Under the pieces are notes generated by a model, which was given only the letters and a program-made list of their open reading frames with translations, was not told the DNA's origin and searched no databases. A stretch of 64,000 nt of DNA from Brevibacterium sp. S22 (GTDB lineage Bacteria > Actinomycetota > Actinomycetes > Actinomycetales > Brevibacteriaceae): contig NZ_RHFG01000003.1 of NCBI RefSeq assembly GCF_004745485.1, positions 186,001 through 250,000 on the forward strand. The letters are read 5' to 3'. The translations under genes were made by a program, and so were the position numbers. How positions within the stretch are numbered: position 1 is the first letter of the stretch; every line of letters starts with the position of its first letter. Positions 17,079-26,364 of this stretch are shown here, piece by piece.

Positions 17079-18551
17079 TCATTTCGCCTTTCGCAGGAGG
17101 GCCAGGAACATTCCGTCGCTGTTGTGCAGGTGCGGCCAGAGCTGAGCGTACCGCCCGCCGTCCCGGTCCACGGAGGCGAACGATTCCGCCTCGGTGTCGG
17201 TGATCGCCGACAGCACGGCCGGGGTGTCGAGGATCTCGATGTCCGCGGATCCGGATTTTTCGCGCAGCCGCAGCACTTCGTCGACGATGAGCACGGTTTC
17301 GGCATAGTGCGGAGAGCAGGTCGAGTACGCGACCACTCCGCCGGGTGCGCAGGCGTCGAGGGCTGCGGCGAGCAGTTCGCGCTGCAGTCCGGCCAGGGCC
17401 GTGATGTCGTCGGGCCGTCTGCGGTAGCGGGCTTCGGGGCGACGCCGCAGGGCACCGAGTCCGGAGCAGGGCACATCGACGAGGATCTTCGAATAGGGTC
17501 CCCGGGCGTCGCGTCCGTCGCCGACCGCAGAGGTGACGTTGGTCAGTGCCTGGGTTGAGTCGCGGACGAGGTCGACGCGGTGTTCGCTGGAGTCGAAGGC
17601 CTCCAGTGTCCTCGCTTCGCCGGCGGCCACGGCGCCAAGGACGGCGGCTTTGCCGCCGGGTCCGGCGCACAGGTCGGCCCAGGTTCCGTCAGGTGCGTCG
17701 ATTTCGGCCAGGGCGAGGGCGACGAGGGCCGATCCTTCGTCCTGGACTCGGGCGCGTCCGTCGGCCACGGCCGGGACGTCCCGAGGCACCGCGGTGTCCA
17801 GAGTGACGCCGATCGGTGACAGTGCCGTGGGTTCTCCCGGCAGTTCGCTGCGATCGATGAGTCCGGGCAGGGCGGTCACGCCGACCTTGGCGGGTGTGTT
17901 GTCGGCTGCGAGGAGGGCATCGAGTTCGGCGGCGTCGCGGCCGTGTCCCTTGAGCGCCTGGGTCAGTGCCCGCACGACCCATTCGGGATGGGAGTGTTCG
18001 ATGGCCAGCCGGGTGGTCTCGTCAGCCTCGGCGGTGACGCGGTCGAGCCATACGGCGGGTTCGGCTTCCGAGATGCGGCGGAGCACGGCGTTGACGAATC
18101 CGGCGGTCTTCGCTGCGGAGCGTTTGACCACGGCCACGGTTTCGGACAGTGCCGCATGATTCGGCACACGCATCGACAGGAGCTGGTGGGCGCCGAGGCG
18201 CATGGCGGCCAGGGGTTCGGGATCGATCTCGTCGATGGCCCGCGATGAGGCGATTTCGATGATCGCATCGTAGAACTTCTGTCGGCGCAGGGCGCCGTAG
18301 GTGAGCTCGGTCGTGAAGGCGGCGTCCTGTGCGCCCATGTGGGTGCGGGCGAGTTTCGCCGGGAGGAGCAGGTTCGCGTAGGCGTCTTTCGTCGCCACGT
18401 CGAGAAGGACTTCCCAGGCGATGCGCCGCGGCAGGTTCTTGCCGCCGTGGTCGCTGCGGCCTCCACCGTGGCGGTCGGTTCGGCGTCCGTCGCCGCGGTC
18501 GCTGCGTCCCCGACCCGGCCGGCTTCTGCGGTTATCTGCTGACTCAGCCAT
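17079..18551 (-). CDS. rsmB: 16S rRNA cytosine-967 C5-methyltransferase
   Basis: Methylates C967 of 16S rRNA using SAM. The 490-residue protein starts with an Arg/Gly/Asp-rich tail (about 1-38), then a NusB-like RNA-binding domain (about 40-180), then a Rossmann methyltransferase with WADLCAGPGGKAAVLG (SAM loop), LVDVPCSGLGALRRRPE (cysteine and PCSG motif) and AYSTCSPHYAET (catalytic cysteine). The start overlaps the fmt stop by 8 bp. Confidence 0.96.
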   Translation of the reverse strand: MAESADNRRSRPGRGRSDRGDGRRTDRHGGGRSDHGGKNLPRRIAWEVLLDVATKDAYANLLLPAKLARTHMGAQDAAFTTELTYGALRRQKFYDAIIEIASSRAIDEIDPEPLAAMRLGAHQLLSMRVPNHAALSETVAVVKRSAAKTAGFVNAVLRRISEAEPAVWLDRVTAEADETTRLAIEHSHPEWVVRALTQALKGHGRDAAELDALLAADNTPAKVGVTALPGLIDRSELPGEPTALSPIGVTLDTAVPRDVPAVADGRARVQDEGSALVALALAEIDAPDGTWADLCAGPGGKAAVLGAVAAGEARTLEAFDSSEHRVDLVRDSTQALTNVTSAVGDGRDARGPYSKILVDVPCSGLGALRRRPEARYRRRPDDITALAGLQRELLAAALDACAPGGVVAYSTCSPHYAETVLIVDEVLRLREKSGSADIEILDTPAVLSAITDTEAESFASVDRDGGRYAQLWPHLHNSDGMFLALLRKAK

Positions 18552-19491
18552 TGTTCTGCTGCTCTCCGGTCTCTGGGTATGGGTCGAAGGTCACGTTTCC
18601 GCGGCCGCGCAGGAAGTCGGCTGCGTCCATGCGGGCCTTGCCGAAGGGTTGGATCTGTTCGAGGCGGACCCAGCCGTCACCGCAGCGCAGCACCGGCTGT
18701 TGATTCCATGTGGTCAGTTCGCCGACTGCACCGGCGGCGTTGACCTCGGGGGCGGGGGTGAGTCCGAAGAGCTTCGTTCTCCTGCCGTCGAGTTCCACCC
18801 ATGGCCCCGGTGCCGGACTGGTTCCGCGAGCTCGGTCGATGACGTGGGCAGCGGGTGCGGAGAGGTCGAGGTGGGCATCGGTGACAGTGATCTTCTCCGC
18901 GTGGCTGGACTCACCGATCTGTGGGCTCAAGGTCGCGGTGCCTGCGGCCAGTTCGTCGAAGGCGGCGACGAGTTCCGGAGCGCCTCGGTGCGCATAGTCG
19001 TCAAGCGCGGCGGCGACGTCCGGGTGGTCGAGCGGCAGTTCGAGCCTGCGCAGCACGGGGCCGGTGTCCATGCCCTCGTCGATGCGGAATACGCTGACTC
19101 CGCTCGTGGTCTCACCGCCTATGAGTGCGCGTTGGACGGGAGCGGCCCCGCGGTAGGCGGGAAGCAGGGAGAAATGGAGGTTGAACCAGCCGAGTCGGGC
19201 GGTGTCCAGGGCAGCGGGTCCGGCGATGGCGCCGAACGCGACGACCGCGACGGCATCGGCTTCGAGGTCGCGCAGCTGGGAGATGACGTCGCCCCGCAGC
19301 CGGTCGGCTTCGATCACGGGCAGTCCGAGTTCGACGGCGCGGGTCTTCACCGGTGACGGGGTGAGGACTCGTCTGCGTCCTACGGGCGCATCGGGTCGGG
19401 TGAGCACCGCACGGATGCGGTGGTCCGAAACGGCTAGGGCCTCGAGGGCGGGAACTGCGACATCAGGGGTGCCGGCGAAGACGATATCCAC
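18544..19491 (-). CDS. fmt: Methionyl-tRNA formyltransferase
   Basis: Formylates initiator Met-tRNA from 10-formyl-THF. The catalytic domain shows IVFAGTPDVAVPALEAL, the LGWFNLHFSLLPAYRGAAPVQ segment (Asn/His catalytic residues, SLLP folate motif) and DEGMDTGPVL. A C-terminal OB-like domain follows. The GTG at 19491 gives the family N-terminus VDIVFAGTP and 315 residues; GTG/ATG codons at 19524 and 19521 overlap the priA stop and are possible alternatives. None has a strong ribosome binding site. Confidence 0.95.
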   Translation of the reverse strand: MDIVFAGTPDVAVPALEALAVSDHRIRAVLTRPDAPVGRRRVLTPSPVKTRAVELGLPVIEADRLRGDVISQLRDLEADAVAVVAFGAIAGPAALDTARLGWFNLHFSLLPAYRGAAPVQRALIGGETTSGVSVFRIDEGMDTGPVLRRLELPLDHPDVAAALDDYAHRGAPELVAAFDELAAGTATLSPQIGESSHAEKITVTDAHLDLSAPAAHVIDRARGTSPAPGPWVELDGRRTKLFGLTPAPEVNAAGAVGELTTWNQQPVLRCGDGWVRLEQIQPFGKARMDAADFLRGRGNVTFDPYPETGEQQNNG

Positions 19492-19520
19492 ACCGGGGAT
19501 TCTACTGCTTCGCCGGTCCA

Positions 19521-21617
19521 TCACAGCGACCGGGGATCATCGATGCGCACTCGCACCTGCGGCAGCTTCTTCGCCGACCGGGAGGCGATGATCTCTGCCG
19601 CTCTCGTCCCGACGCGGTCCCCCGCGGAGAACGAATAGGCGCTGACGCTGCGCTGGCCGTCCTCGGCGTCCTCGCGCAGCAGCTCTTCGACCTCGCCGAT
19701 CTCGGCGAGCACCGCGTCGATGTCGGCGCCGGCGCCCTTCAGTTCGAGTATCCGTCGGTACGGCGGGAAGCCGAGGACCTTCCTGTCGCCCAGCTGCCGG
19801 GACATGAAGGTCGTGGGGTCGAAGGAGGTCAGCGTCTGCCGGATGAGTTCGTCTTCATCGCCGAGGTAGACGGCTCCGCCCTCATCACGTGAGCGCACGA
19901 GGGAGGCGGCTCGCAGCCGGCGCGCCACGCTTTCGTCGATCGAACGCATCCACGGCCCCGGCCACAGCGAATCCAAGAGGATCGCCGCGGCATAGCCGCC
20001 GAGCACATAGGGTTCGGCACCCGTGGTGGCCACCACGAGTCGTGGGGTCTCGTCGAGGACCGTGGAGATGTGGTCGCCTCCGGATTCGACGATCTCGATG
20101 TCCGGCAGCGCTCGGGCGAGTTCTTCGACGGTGCGGGCCCGGCCGCGCACGATCGACCGCACCTGGTGCGAGCGGCAGCGCAGACAGCTGAACGTCTCTG
20201 CGTGGTATCCGCAGGATCGGCAGGCGAACGGCCCGACTTCCGACTGCGTGGTCAGCGTCGCCTGACACTGGGGGCAGCGCGCGACTTCCTGACAGCGGGC
20301 ACAGGCGAAGACCGGATAGTAGCCCGACCGCGGCACCTGCACGAGAACCGGTCCCGGCACTCCCCCGTCACGGGCACGCGGGTGCAGGGCCGTGCGCATG
20401 ATCTGCCAGGCCCGGCTCGGGATGCGCTGCCACGCGAAGGGATCTCGGTCCTCGTCGGGGACGAAGACCACGGGTGCGGCATGCCGTCTGGCGGGACCGA
20501 TCGGTGTGATGTCGGCCAGCCACCCGATTTCGACGAGGCGCTGCACCTCGGCGCTGCGGTCGGTGGAGACGAAGAACAGTTCGGCGTCCTCAATCGTCGA
20601 CCGCAGCAGGCAGACCTCCCGGGCGTGCGGGTACGGGGCGTGCTGGTCGAGGTAGTTGAGGTTCGCATCATCGGTGCAGATGATGAGCCCGAGATCGGCG
20701 ACAGGCGCGAACGCGGCGGCGCGGGTGCCGATCGTGATGCGCGTGTGCCCGAGCAGTCCCCGCAGCCAGGCCTGCCATCGCAGCTCCGGTGATTGGTCGG
20801 CGCTGAGCACCGAGACGTCCCCGATCCCGGCGGCGGTGAGACTCGTATGGAGCACGGTGAGTTCGCGATGGTCGGGCACGAGCCAGAGCACGGATCTGCC
20901 GGCCTCGAGAGTCGCTCGGGCGGCATCGAGTCCGGCACGGATCCAGCTGAGTCCCGGTGTCGCCCCGGGTGTGCACGCGAGAGCTCTGCGCCGGGGTGTT
21001 CCGGTCGCTTCCGGAGTCTGTGCCGGGCTCTCCCCCATTCCCGCGTGAACCCATTCGCCGAGGCGGTCCAGCACCTGCCGATCGACCTCGGAATTCTCCG
21101 GTGTCCCTTGGTCCGAGTCGTTCGCCGAGGCGCTCGCCCCAGCAGGCGCCGGGTCATCGTGTTCCCCGGCCTTCTCCCTGGCCGTCTCTGCTGCCTTCTC
21201 CGCCTTGAGCACGGCCTTCTCCCCGCGGGCATGTCGCGGCGGGATGGCCAGACGCAGCACATCGGCCAGTGTGCCGCCGTAGCGGCGGGCCACGGCTTCG
21301 CTCAAGGCGAGCAGGTCCTCACGCAGCACCCGGATGGGTCCGCTGAGCCGTTGGATCGTGGCCAGAGGCCCGATGTGGTCAGAGGATTCGACGCGGTGGA
21401 GCAGATAGCCGTCGCGCAGCTTCCCGGCGAACTTCACCCGCACTCGCACACCGGGCAGGGCCGCCTCGGCGAGCTTCTCCGGGACCGCATAGTCGAAGAT
21501 CCGCGCCAGGTGTGGGACGGGATGGTCGATGAGCACTCGGGCGACCGGATCGGTCGGAGCCACCGGCACCTGGCCCTCGGCCGAGGTGCCGGTGTCGATC
21601 GGGAGGGGTTCGTCCAC
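19521..21617 (-). CDS. priA: Primosomal protein N' (PriA), helicase-deficient actinobacterial form
   Basis: Replication restart factor of 698 residues. The N-terminal DNA-binding domain (about 28-120) includes ARIFDYAVPEKL and VRVKFAGKLRDGYLL. The central zinc-binding cysteines are intact (FACARCQEVARCPQCQ, FACRSCGYHAETFSCLRCRS). The expected Walker A box GSGKT is missing: the aligned stretch reads CTPGATPGLSWIRAGLDA, and no DEEH box was found, as in the actinobacterial PriA group regarded as lacking helicase activity. The GTG at 21617 has no clear ribosome binding site, so the start is approximate. Confidence 0.93.
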   Translation of the reverse strand: MDEPLPIDTGTSAEGQVPVAPTDPVARVLIDHPVPHLARIFDYAVPEKLAEAALPGVRVRVKFAGKLRDGYLLHRVESSDHIGPLATIQRLSGPIRVLREDLLALSEAVARRYGGTLADVLRLAIPPRHARGEKAVLKAEKAAETAREKAGEHDDPAPAGASASANDSDQGTPENSEVDRQVLDRLGEWVHAGMGESPAQTPEATGTPRRRALACTPGATPGLSWIRAGLDAARATLEAGRSVLWLVPDHRELTVLHTSLTAAGIGDVSVLSADQSPELRWQAWLRGLLGHTRITIGTRAAAFAPVADLGLIICTDDANLNYLDQHAPYPHAREVCLLRSTIEDAELFFVSTDRSAEVQRLVEIGWLADITPIGPARRHAAPVVFVPDEDRDPFAWQRIPSRAWQIMRTALHPRARDGGVPGPVLVQVPRSGYYPVFACARCQEVARCPQCQATLTTQSEVGPFACRSCGYHAETFSCLRCRSHQVRSIVRGRARTVEELARALPDIEIVESGGDHISTVLDETPRLVVATTGAEPYVLGGYAAAILLDSLWPGPWMRSIDESVARRLRAASLVRSRDEGGAVYLGDEDELIRQTLTSFDPTTFMSRQLGDRKVLGFPPYRRILELKGAGADIDAVLAEIGEVEELLREDAEDGQRSVSAYSFSAGDRVGTRAAEIIASRSAKKLPQVRVRIDDPRSL

Positions 21618-21629
21618 GCCGACGGCAGA

Positions 21630-22835
21630 CTAGTTGGAGGACACGGCGCGCAGCAGATCCTCGGCGCGGTCCGTGACCTCCCAGGTGAAGTCGGGCAGTT
21701 CGCGGCCGAAGTGGCCGTAGGTCGAGGTCTGCAGGTAGATCGGACGCAGCAGGTCGAGTTCCTGGATGATCATCGCAGGGCGGAGGTCGAAGACCTCACG
21801 GATGGCTGCCGAGATTGCTGTCGGGTCCACCTTCTCCGTTCCGAAGGTCTCGACGTACAGGCCCATCGGATCGACTCGTCCGATCGCATAGGACACCTGC
21901 ACCTCCGCCCGGTCGGCCAGACCGGCGGCGACGACGTTCTTCGCCACCCAGCGCATGGCGTAGGCAGCCGAACGGTCGACCTTTGAAGGATCCTTGCCGG
22001 AGAACGCACCTCCGCCGTGCCGGGAGAATCCGCCGTAGGTGTCGACGATGATCTTCCGCCCGGTCAGACCGGCATCACCCATCGGTCCGCCCGTGACGAA
22101 GGGGCCGGCGGGGTTGATGTGGATGTTGGTGCCCGAGACGTCGAGACCTGAGTCGGAGATGACCGGGTCAATGACGAGTTCCCTGATCTCCGTGTGCAGC
22201 TGGGACTGACTGGTCTCTGCCGAATGCTGGGTGGAGACGACGACGTTCTCGATCGATACGGCCTCATCACCGTCGTAGCCCAGCGTCAGCTGCGTCTTCC
22301 CGTCCGGGCGCAGGTAGTCGAGTCGGCCGGATCTGCGCACGGCAGAGAGCTGCTCTGCCATCCGGGAGGCCAGGTGGATGGGCAGCGGCATGAGCACATC
22401 GGTGGAGTTGTCGGCATAGCCGAACATCAGTCCCTGGTCGCCCGCGCCGAGGCTGGTGCCGTGGTCGGAGGATGCGACGGCTTCACGGAAGTCCAGGGGG
22501 TTCGTCACACCGGAGTGGATGTCCGTGGACTGGCTGCCGATGGACACGGAGACTCCGCAGGAGTGCCCGTCGAAGCCGGTGTCCGAGGAGTCGTAGCCGA
22601 TTCCGGTGATGAGGTTGCGCACAATGCCGGCGACGTCCGCGTACGCAGCAGTGTTGACCTCACCGGCGACGTGGACGAGGCCGGTGGTGACCATGGTCTC
22701 CACGGCCACTTTGGCGTTGGGGTCCTGGCGGAGGAGGTCGTCGAGCACCGCATCGCTGATCTGATCGCAGATCTTGTCGGGATGCCCCTCGGTGACGGAC
22801 TCGGATGAGAAGAAACGCAGATTTGTGTGTGTCAC
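21630..22835 (-). CDS. metK: S-adenosylmethionine synthetase
   Basis: Makes SAM from ATP and methionine. The 401-residue protein has [31 protein letters not shown] and the P-loop-like [16 protein letters not shown], the three family signatures. The GTG start overlaps the coaBC stop (GTGA). Next downstream is priA, 12 bp away. Confidence 0.98.
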   Translation of the reverse strand: MTHTNLRFFSSESVTEGHPDKICDQISDAVLDDLLRQDPNAKVAVETMVTTGLVHVAGEVNTAAYADVAGIVRNLITGIGYDSSDTGFDGHSCGVSVSIGSQSTDIHSGVTNPLDFREAVASSDHGTSLGAGDQGLMFGYADNSTDVLMPLPIHLASRMAEQLSAVRRSGRLDYLRPDGKTQLTLGYDGDEAVSIENVVVSTQHSAETSQSQLHTEIRELVIDPVISDSGLDVSGTNIHINPAGPFVTGGPMGDAGLTGRKIIVDTYGGFSRHGGGAFSGKDPSKVDRSAAYAMRWVAKNVVAAGLADRAEVQVSYAIGRVDPMGLYVETFGTEKVDPTAISAAIREVFDLRPAMIIQELDLLRPIYLQTSTYGHFGRELPDFTWEVTDRAEDLLRAVSSN

Positions 22836-24106
22836 GTTGTCGATTCTACGTGGGTGAGCTGAGCAGACAGGGCCGCGATGACCTTTTGTGAAACATCATC
22901 CTTCGACCCGACGAATTCCTCACCGACGGCGATCTCGCCGTCGTCGGAGGAGATGATCTGGACCATGGTGTCATCGTGGCCGAAGGCACGGTCGTCGGAG
23001 ACGTCGTTGAACACGAGCAGGTCGACGCCCTTGCGTCGGAATTTGGCTCGCGCATAGTCGAGCGCGGTGGTGTCGGCGTCACCGGTTTCGGCGGCGAATC
23101 CGACGATGATCTGATCGCCGAGGCGGGTCTGCCGGCCACGCTCGTCGACGAGTCCGCGCAGGATGTCCGGGTTCTGTACCAGTCGCAGAGTCAGCCCGTC
23201 GTCTCCGGACTTCTTCATCTTCGAGTCGGTGGCCTCCGCAGGCCGGTAGTCGGCGACGGCTGCGGCCATGATGATCGCGTCGGCGTGTGTCTGGGCCGTG
23301 TGCATCGCCGCCTGCAGCTCCAGGGTGGATTCGACAGGAGTGATCGTGATGCCTGCGGGCAGTCCGGACAGCAGTCCCGAATCGATGTTCGCGGCGACGA
23401 GGTCCACGTGCGAACCGGCGGCATGGGCGGCCTTGGCCAGGGCGATGCCTTGTTTGCCCGAAGACCGGTTGCCGAGGAACCGGACGGGGTCGAGTGCTTC
23501 CCGGGTGCCTCCGGCGCTGATGACGATGCGGCGGCCGGACAGCGGTCGGGTCTCTGTGCTCGACTGTTCGGGCCGCGTCCGGTCGGTTTGCCTGGAGAGA
23601 GCGAAGTCGACGATGTCCTCGGGTTCGGGCAGGCGTCCGGGACCGGAGTCGGGGCCGGTGAGGCGCCCGACGGCGGGGTCGAGGACGTGGATGCCGCGGG
23701 ACCGCAGTGTCGCGATGTTCGCCACGGTGGCGGGGTTGAGCCACATCTCCGTGTGCATGGCCGGGGCCACGACCACCTCGGCGGTGGTGGTGAGCACGGA
23801 GGCGGTGAGCAGATCATCGGCTCTTCCGGCAGCGATCTTCGCGATCAGATCGGCGGTCGCCGGGGCGATGATGACGAGGTCGGCTTCCTGTCCGATCCGG
23901 ACATGGTTGACGGTGTCGACCTCGTCGAAGACGTCGGTGGTCACGGTCTGGCCGGACAGGGCCTCGAGCGTGGGGGCACCGATGAATTTCAGCGCGTTGG
24001 CCGTCGGGACGACCTTGACGCTGTGGTCGAGCTCCCGGAGTCGCCGGATGACGTGTGCCGCCTTATAGGCGGCGATCCCACCGGCGACGCCGAGTACTAC
24101 TCTCAC
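22832..24106 (-). CDS. coaBC: Bifunctional phosphopantothenoylcysteine decarboxylase/synthase
   Basis: Two steps of coenzyme A synthesis. The N-terminal flavin decarboxylase (CoaC) has [11 protein letters not shown], the NHVRIG histidine and PAMHTEMW. The C-terminal synthase (CoaB) has [34 protein letters not shown] and KMKKSG. Its 424 residues are normal. GTG start overlaps the rpoZ stop (GTGA). Confidence 0.97.
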   Translation of the reverse strand: MRVVLGVAGGIAAYKAAHVIRRLRELDHSVKVVPTANALKFIGAPTLEALSGQTVTTDVFDEVDTVNHVRIGQEADLVIIAPATADLIAKIAAGRADDLLTASVLTTTAEVVVAPAMHTEMWLNPATVANIATLRSRGIHVLDPAVGRLTGPDSGPGRLPEPEDIVDFALSRQTDRTRPEQSSTETRPLSGRRIVISAGGTREALDPVRFLGNRSSGKQGIALAKAAHAAGSHVDLVAANIDSGLLSGLPAGITITPVESTLELQAAMHTAQTHADAIIMAAAVADYRPAEATDSKMKKSGDDGLTLRLVQNPDILRGLVDERGRQTRLGDQIIVGFAAETGDADTTALDYARAKFRRKGVDLLVFNDVSDDRAFGHDDTMVQIISSDDGEIAVGEEFVGSKDDVSQKVIAALSAQLTHVESTT

Positions 24107-24450
24107 TGGTCGCTGAAGTCGATCGCGCCGTCGGGACTCACAGGAGCGGTGGCTTCGGGCTCGGGTGCGGCCTGGATGAAGTCGGCTTCGGAGACCTCGC
24201 GGGCGACGATCTTCGATTCGTTGACCTCACGCAGAGCGATCGACAGAGGCTTCTCGTTCGTGCCCGGTGTGACGAGCGGACCGACGTTCTCGAGCAGTCC
24301 CTCCTGCAGCTGAGCGTAGTACGAGTTGATCTGACGGGCGCGCTTTGCCGCGATCGAGACCAGTTCGTACTTCGAACCGGTCACGCTCAGCAGATCGTCG
24401 ATCGGAGGATTAGTGATGCCTTCAGGCTGTGCGGGCAAGGAGATTCCCAT
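24103..24450 (-). CDS. rpoZ: RNA polymerase omega subunit
   Basis: Omega helps assemble RNA polymerase through beta'. The 115-residue protein has the conserved [27 protein letters not shown] helix-rich core and the PLSIALREV segment, followed by an acidic Ala/Pro-rich tail. The ATG directly abuts the gmk stop (TAGATG), so it relies on coupling to gmk. The context gmk-rpoZ-coaBC is conserved. Confidence 0.96.
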   Translation of the reverse strand: MGISLPAQPEGITNPPIDDLLSVTGSKYELVSIAAKRARQINSYYAQLQEGLLENVGPLVTPGTNEKPLSIALREVNESKIVAREVSEADFIQAAPEPEATAPVSPDGAIDFSDQ

Positions 24451-25014
24451 CTAATCGGAGGTGGATATACCCATCAATGATAGGAGTTCTTCGGCCGCAG
24501 TGCGAACGTGGTCGTTCACGATGGTCACGTCGAACTCGGATTCGGCGGCCAATTCGCGTTTCGCGGTGGCCAGCCGACGCTGCTGCTCCTCTTCCGTTTC
24601 GGTGCCGCGGCCGGTCAGTCGGGAGACGAGTTCATCCCAGCTGGGCGGAGCGAGGAAGACGAAGCGCGCCTCAGGCATCTTCTCTTTCACCTGGCGGGCA
24701 CCCTGCAGGTCGATCTCGAGCAGTGCGGGAATCCCCTGCTCGAGCTTCTCCTCCACCGGGGCCGCGGGTGTGCCGTAGCGGTGGCGTCCGTGGACGACGG
24801 CGTATTCGAGCAGCCGACCCTCGGCGATGAGGGCGTCGAACGCATCGTCGGAGAGGAAGTGATAATGGACACCGTCGAACTCACCGGGGCGTCTGGGCCT
24901 GGTCGTGGCCGACACGGAGAACCAGACCTCGGGGTGGTTCTGCCGAATATAGGTGCTGATGGTGCCTTTTCCCACAGCGGTCGGACCCGCGAGGACGGTG
25001 AGTCGATTATTCAC
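24451..25014 (-). CDS. gmk: Guanylate kinase
   Basis: Phosphorylates GMP to GDP. The GTG start at 25014 gives 187 residues beginning [18 protein letters not shown] with the P-loop near the N-terminus; the GMP-binding [19 protein letters not shown] segment follows. The longer open frame upstream overlaps mihF and is unsupported. Only 19 bp separate it from mihF. Confidence 0.96.
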   Translation of the reverse strand: MNNRLTVLAGPTAVGKGTISTYIRQNHPEVWFSVSATTRPRRPGEFDGVHYHFLSDDAFDALIAEGRLLEYAVVHGRHRYGTPAAPVEEKLEQGIPALLEIDLQGARQVKEKMPEARFVFLAPPSWDELVSRLTGRGTETEEEQQRRLATAKRELAAESEFDVTIVNDHVRTAAEELLSLMGISTSD

Positions 25015-25033
25015 AGATCTGAGGTTGTCACAC

Positions 25034-25345
25034 TCAGGAATATTTCTCCAACAGGGCGGACTTCTGATGCACGCCCAGACCCTTGATCCGCCGGGAGGTG
25101 GCGATGCCGACCTCGTCCATAGCGGCTTCGGCTCGCCGGTCACCGACTCCGGGCAGCGATCTCAGCAGATCGAGCACACGCATCTTCGCCAGTGCTTCGT
25201 CATCAGCCGCCTTCTTGAGCACGGCGGCGAGATCGGTGTCTCCGTTCTTCAGCGCCGACTTCACTTCGGCTCGTGCCTGACGTGCCTTGAACGCTTTGTC
25301 CAGCGCAGCGGAACGCTGTTGCGGGGTCAACGGTTCGAGTGCCAC
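25034..25345 (-). CDS. mihF: Actinobacterial integration host factor
   Basis: Nucleoid-associated, DNA-binding protein of 103 residues, unrelated in sequence to enterobacterial IHF. The C-terminal helix-two-turn-helix region reads [22 protein letters not shown] followed by RRIKGLG. GTG start with a GAGGAG site. The promoter region upstream is the only sizeable gap (173 bp) between the pyr operon and gmk, so mihF likely heads the gmk-rpoZ-coaBC-metK unit. Confidence 0.95.
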   Translation of the reverse strand: MALEPLTPQQRSAALDKAFKARQARAEVKSALKNGDTDLAAVLKKAADDEALAKMRVLDLLRSLPGVGDRRAEAAMDEVGIATSRRIKGLGVHQKSALLEKYS

Positions 25346-25384
25346 TTTGTCTCCTCTGTCACCATGAACGGGCAGGTAGGGAAG

Positions 25385-25403
25385 TTGTCTCAGTCTAAGA
25401 CAA
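25385..25403 (-). promoter_or_regulatory. mihF promoter region with imperfect palindrome
   Basis: TTGTCT-7 nt-AGACAA forms an inverted repeat; on the minus strand a TAGACT hexamer inside it could be the mihF -10, about 50 bp before the GTG. A site overlapping its own -10 would suit repression, possibly autoregulation. No -35 was seen. Confidence 0.4.
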
Positions 25404-25450
25404 AATCCCTGCCGAGAGGCGATATGGACGGAAATTTATGGCCCGGCGAG

Positions 25451-25484
25451 CCGGATTCACCTGCGGGCAGACCACCGAATCCGG
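25451..25484 (-). terminator. Hairpin downstream of pyrF
   Basis: Eight-base inverted repeat CCGGATTC/GAATCCGG with an 18-nt loop, about 35 bp after the pyrF stop. The wide loop and lack of a T-run make it only a weak terminator candidate for the pyr operon. Confidence 0.3.
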
Positions 25485-25518
25485 TGTCCGGACCGTCCAG
25501 CGATACGGACACCGACGC

Positions 25519-26364
25519 TCAGTCCATTGCCGTCAGCGCACGGTTGAGCGCAACCGCGGAGTCGGCCAGACCCTCGGGCCCGGCGCCGAGCACTGCCCGG
25601 GACGCTGTGGCGAGCACCTGTCTCGAGGCCAAGGCTCGGTCGCCGAAGACCTCGCGCAGCTCGGCCAGACCGGCACCCTGAGCGCCGACGCCCGGGGCGA
25701 GGATCGGTCCCCCGCAGTCGCTGGGATCGATGCCGAGGTCCTTCGCCGCACGCCCGATGGTCGCTCCGACGACGAGTCCGTAGGGACCGAGCTCAGCGGA
25801 GGAACCGAATGTGTGAGCATTGCGCTGCCGCACCTGGGACACGATCGATCCCGCCACCGAAGTGCCGCCGGCTCCGGCGTGTTGGACCTCGGCGCCTTCC
25901 GGGTTCGAGGTCAGCGCGAGGACGAACACGCCCTTGCCGTGGGCGTCAGCGAGAGCGAACGCCGGCTCCAGCGCGCCGAAGCCGAGGTAGGGCGAGGCCG
26001 TGATCGAATCCGCTGCCAGCGGCGAGGCCGGATCGAGGTAGGCCTTCGCATAGGCGCCCATGGTCGACCCGATATCACCGCGTTTGATGTCGAGGACGGT
26101 GAGCAGCCCGGCTTCCCTGGCCGCGGCCAGGGTCTCTTCGAGAGCGGCGACCCCCGCGGAGCCGTACTGTTCGAAGAACGCGGACTGCGGTTTCACCGCG
26201 GCGACCGTCCCCTTGAGCTCGGAGACCGTGCGGAGAGCGAACTCTCGCACGCCTGCGGCACTGGCCGGCAGCCCCCAGGAGGCCAGGAGGTGCTCGTGCG
26301 GGTCGATGCCCACACACAGCGGTCCGTGCTCGTCCATGGCGGCTGCCAGTCGGGTACCGAACAT
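25519..26364 (-). CDS. pyrF: Orotidine 5'-phosphate decarboxylase (type 2)
   Basis: Last step of UMP synthesis. The 281-residue protein belongs to the longer actinobacterial type: CVGIDPHEHLLASWGL at the N-terminus, KPQSAFFEQYG, and the catalytic LTVLDIKRGDIGST segment. APGVGAQG binds phosphate. The ATG shares bases with the carB stop (TGATG). Confidence 0.97.
   Translation of the reverse strand: MFGTRLAAAMDEHGPLCVGIDPHEHLLASWGLPASAAGVREFALRTVSELKGTVAAVKPQSAFFEQYGSAGVAALEETLAAAREAGLLTVLDIKRGDIGSTMGAYAKAYLDPASPLAADSITASPYLGFGALEPAFALADAHGKGVFVLALTSNPEGAEVQHAGAGGTSVAGSIVSQVRQRNAHTFGSSAELGPYGLVVGATIGRAAKDLGIDPSDCGGPILAPGVGAQGAGLAELREVFGDRALASRQVLATASRAVLGAGPEGLADSAVALNRALTAMD

Noticed and set aside
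22832-22840. SAM riboswitch upstream of metK
   Set aside because: The metK start overlaps the coaBC stop, leaving no leader.
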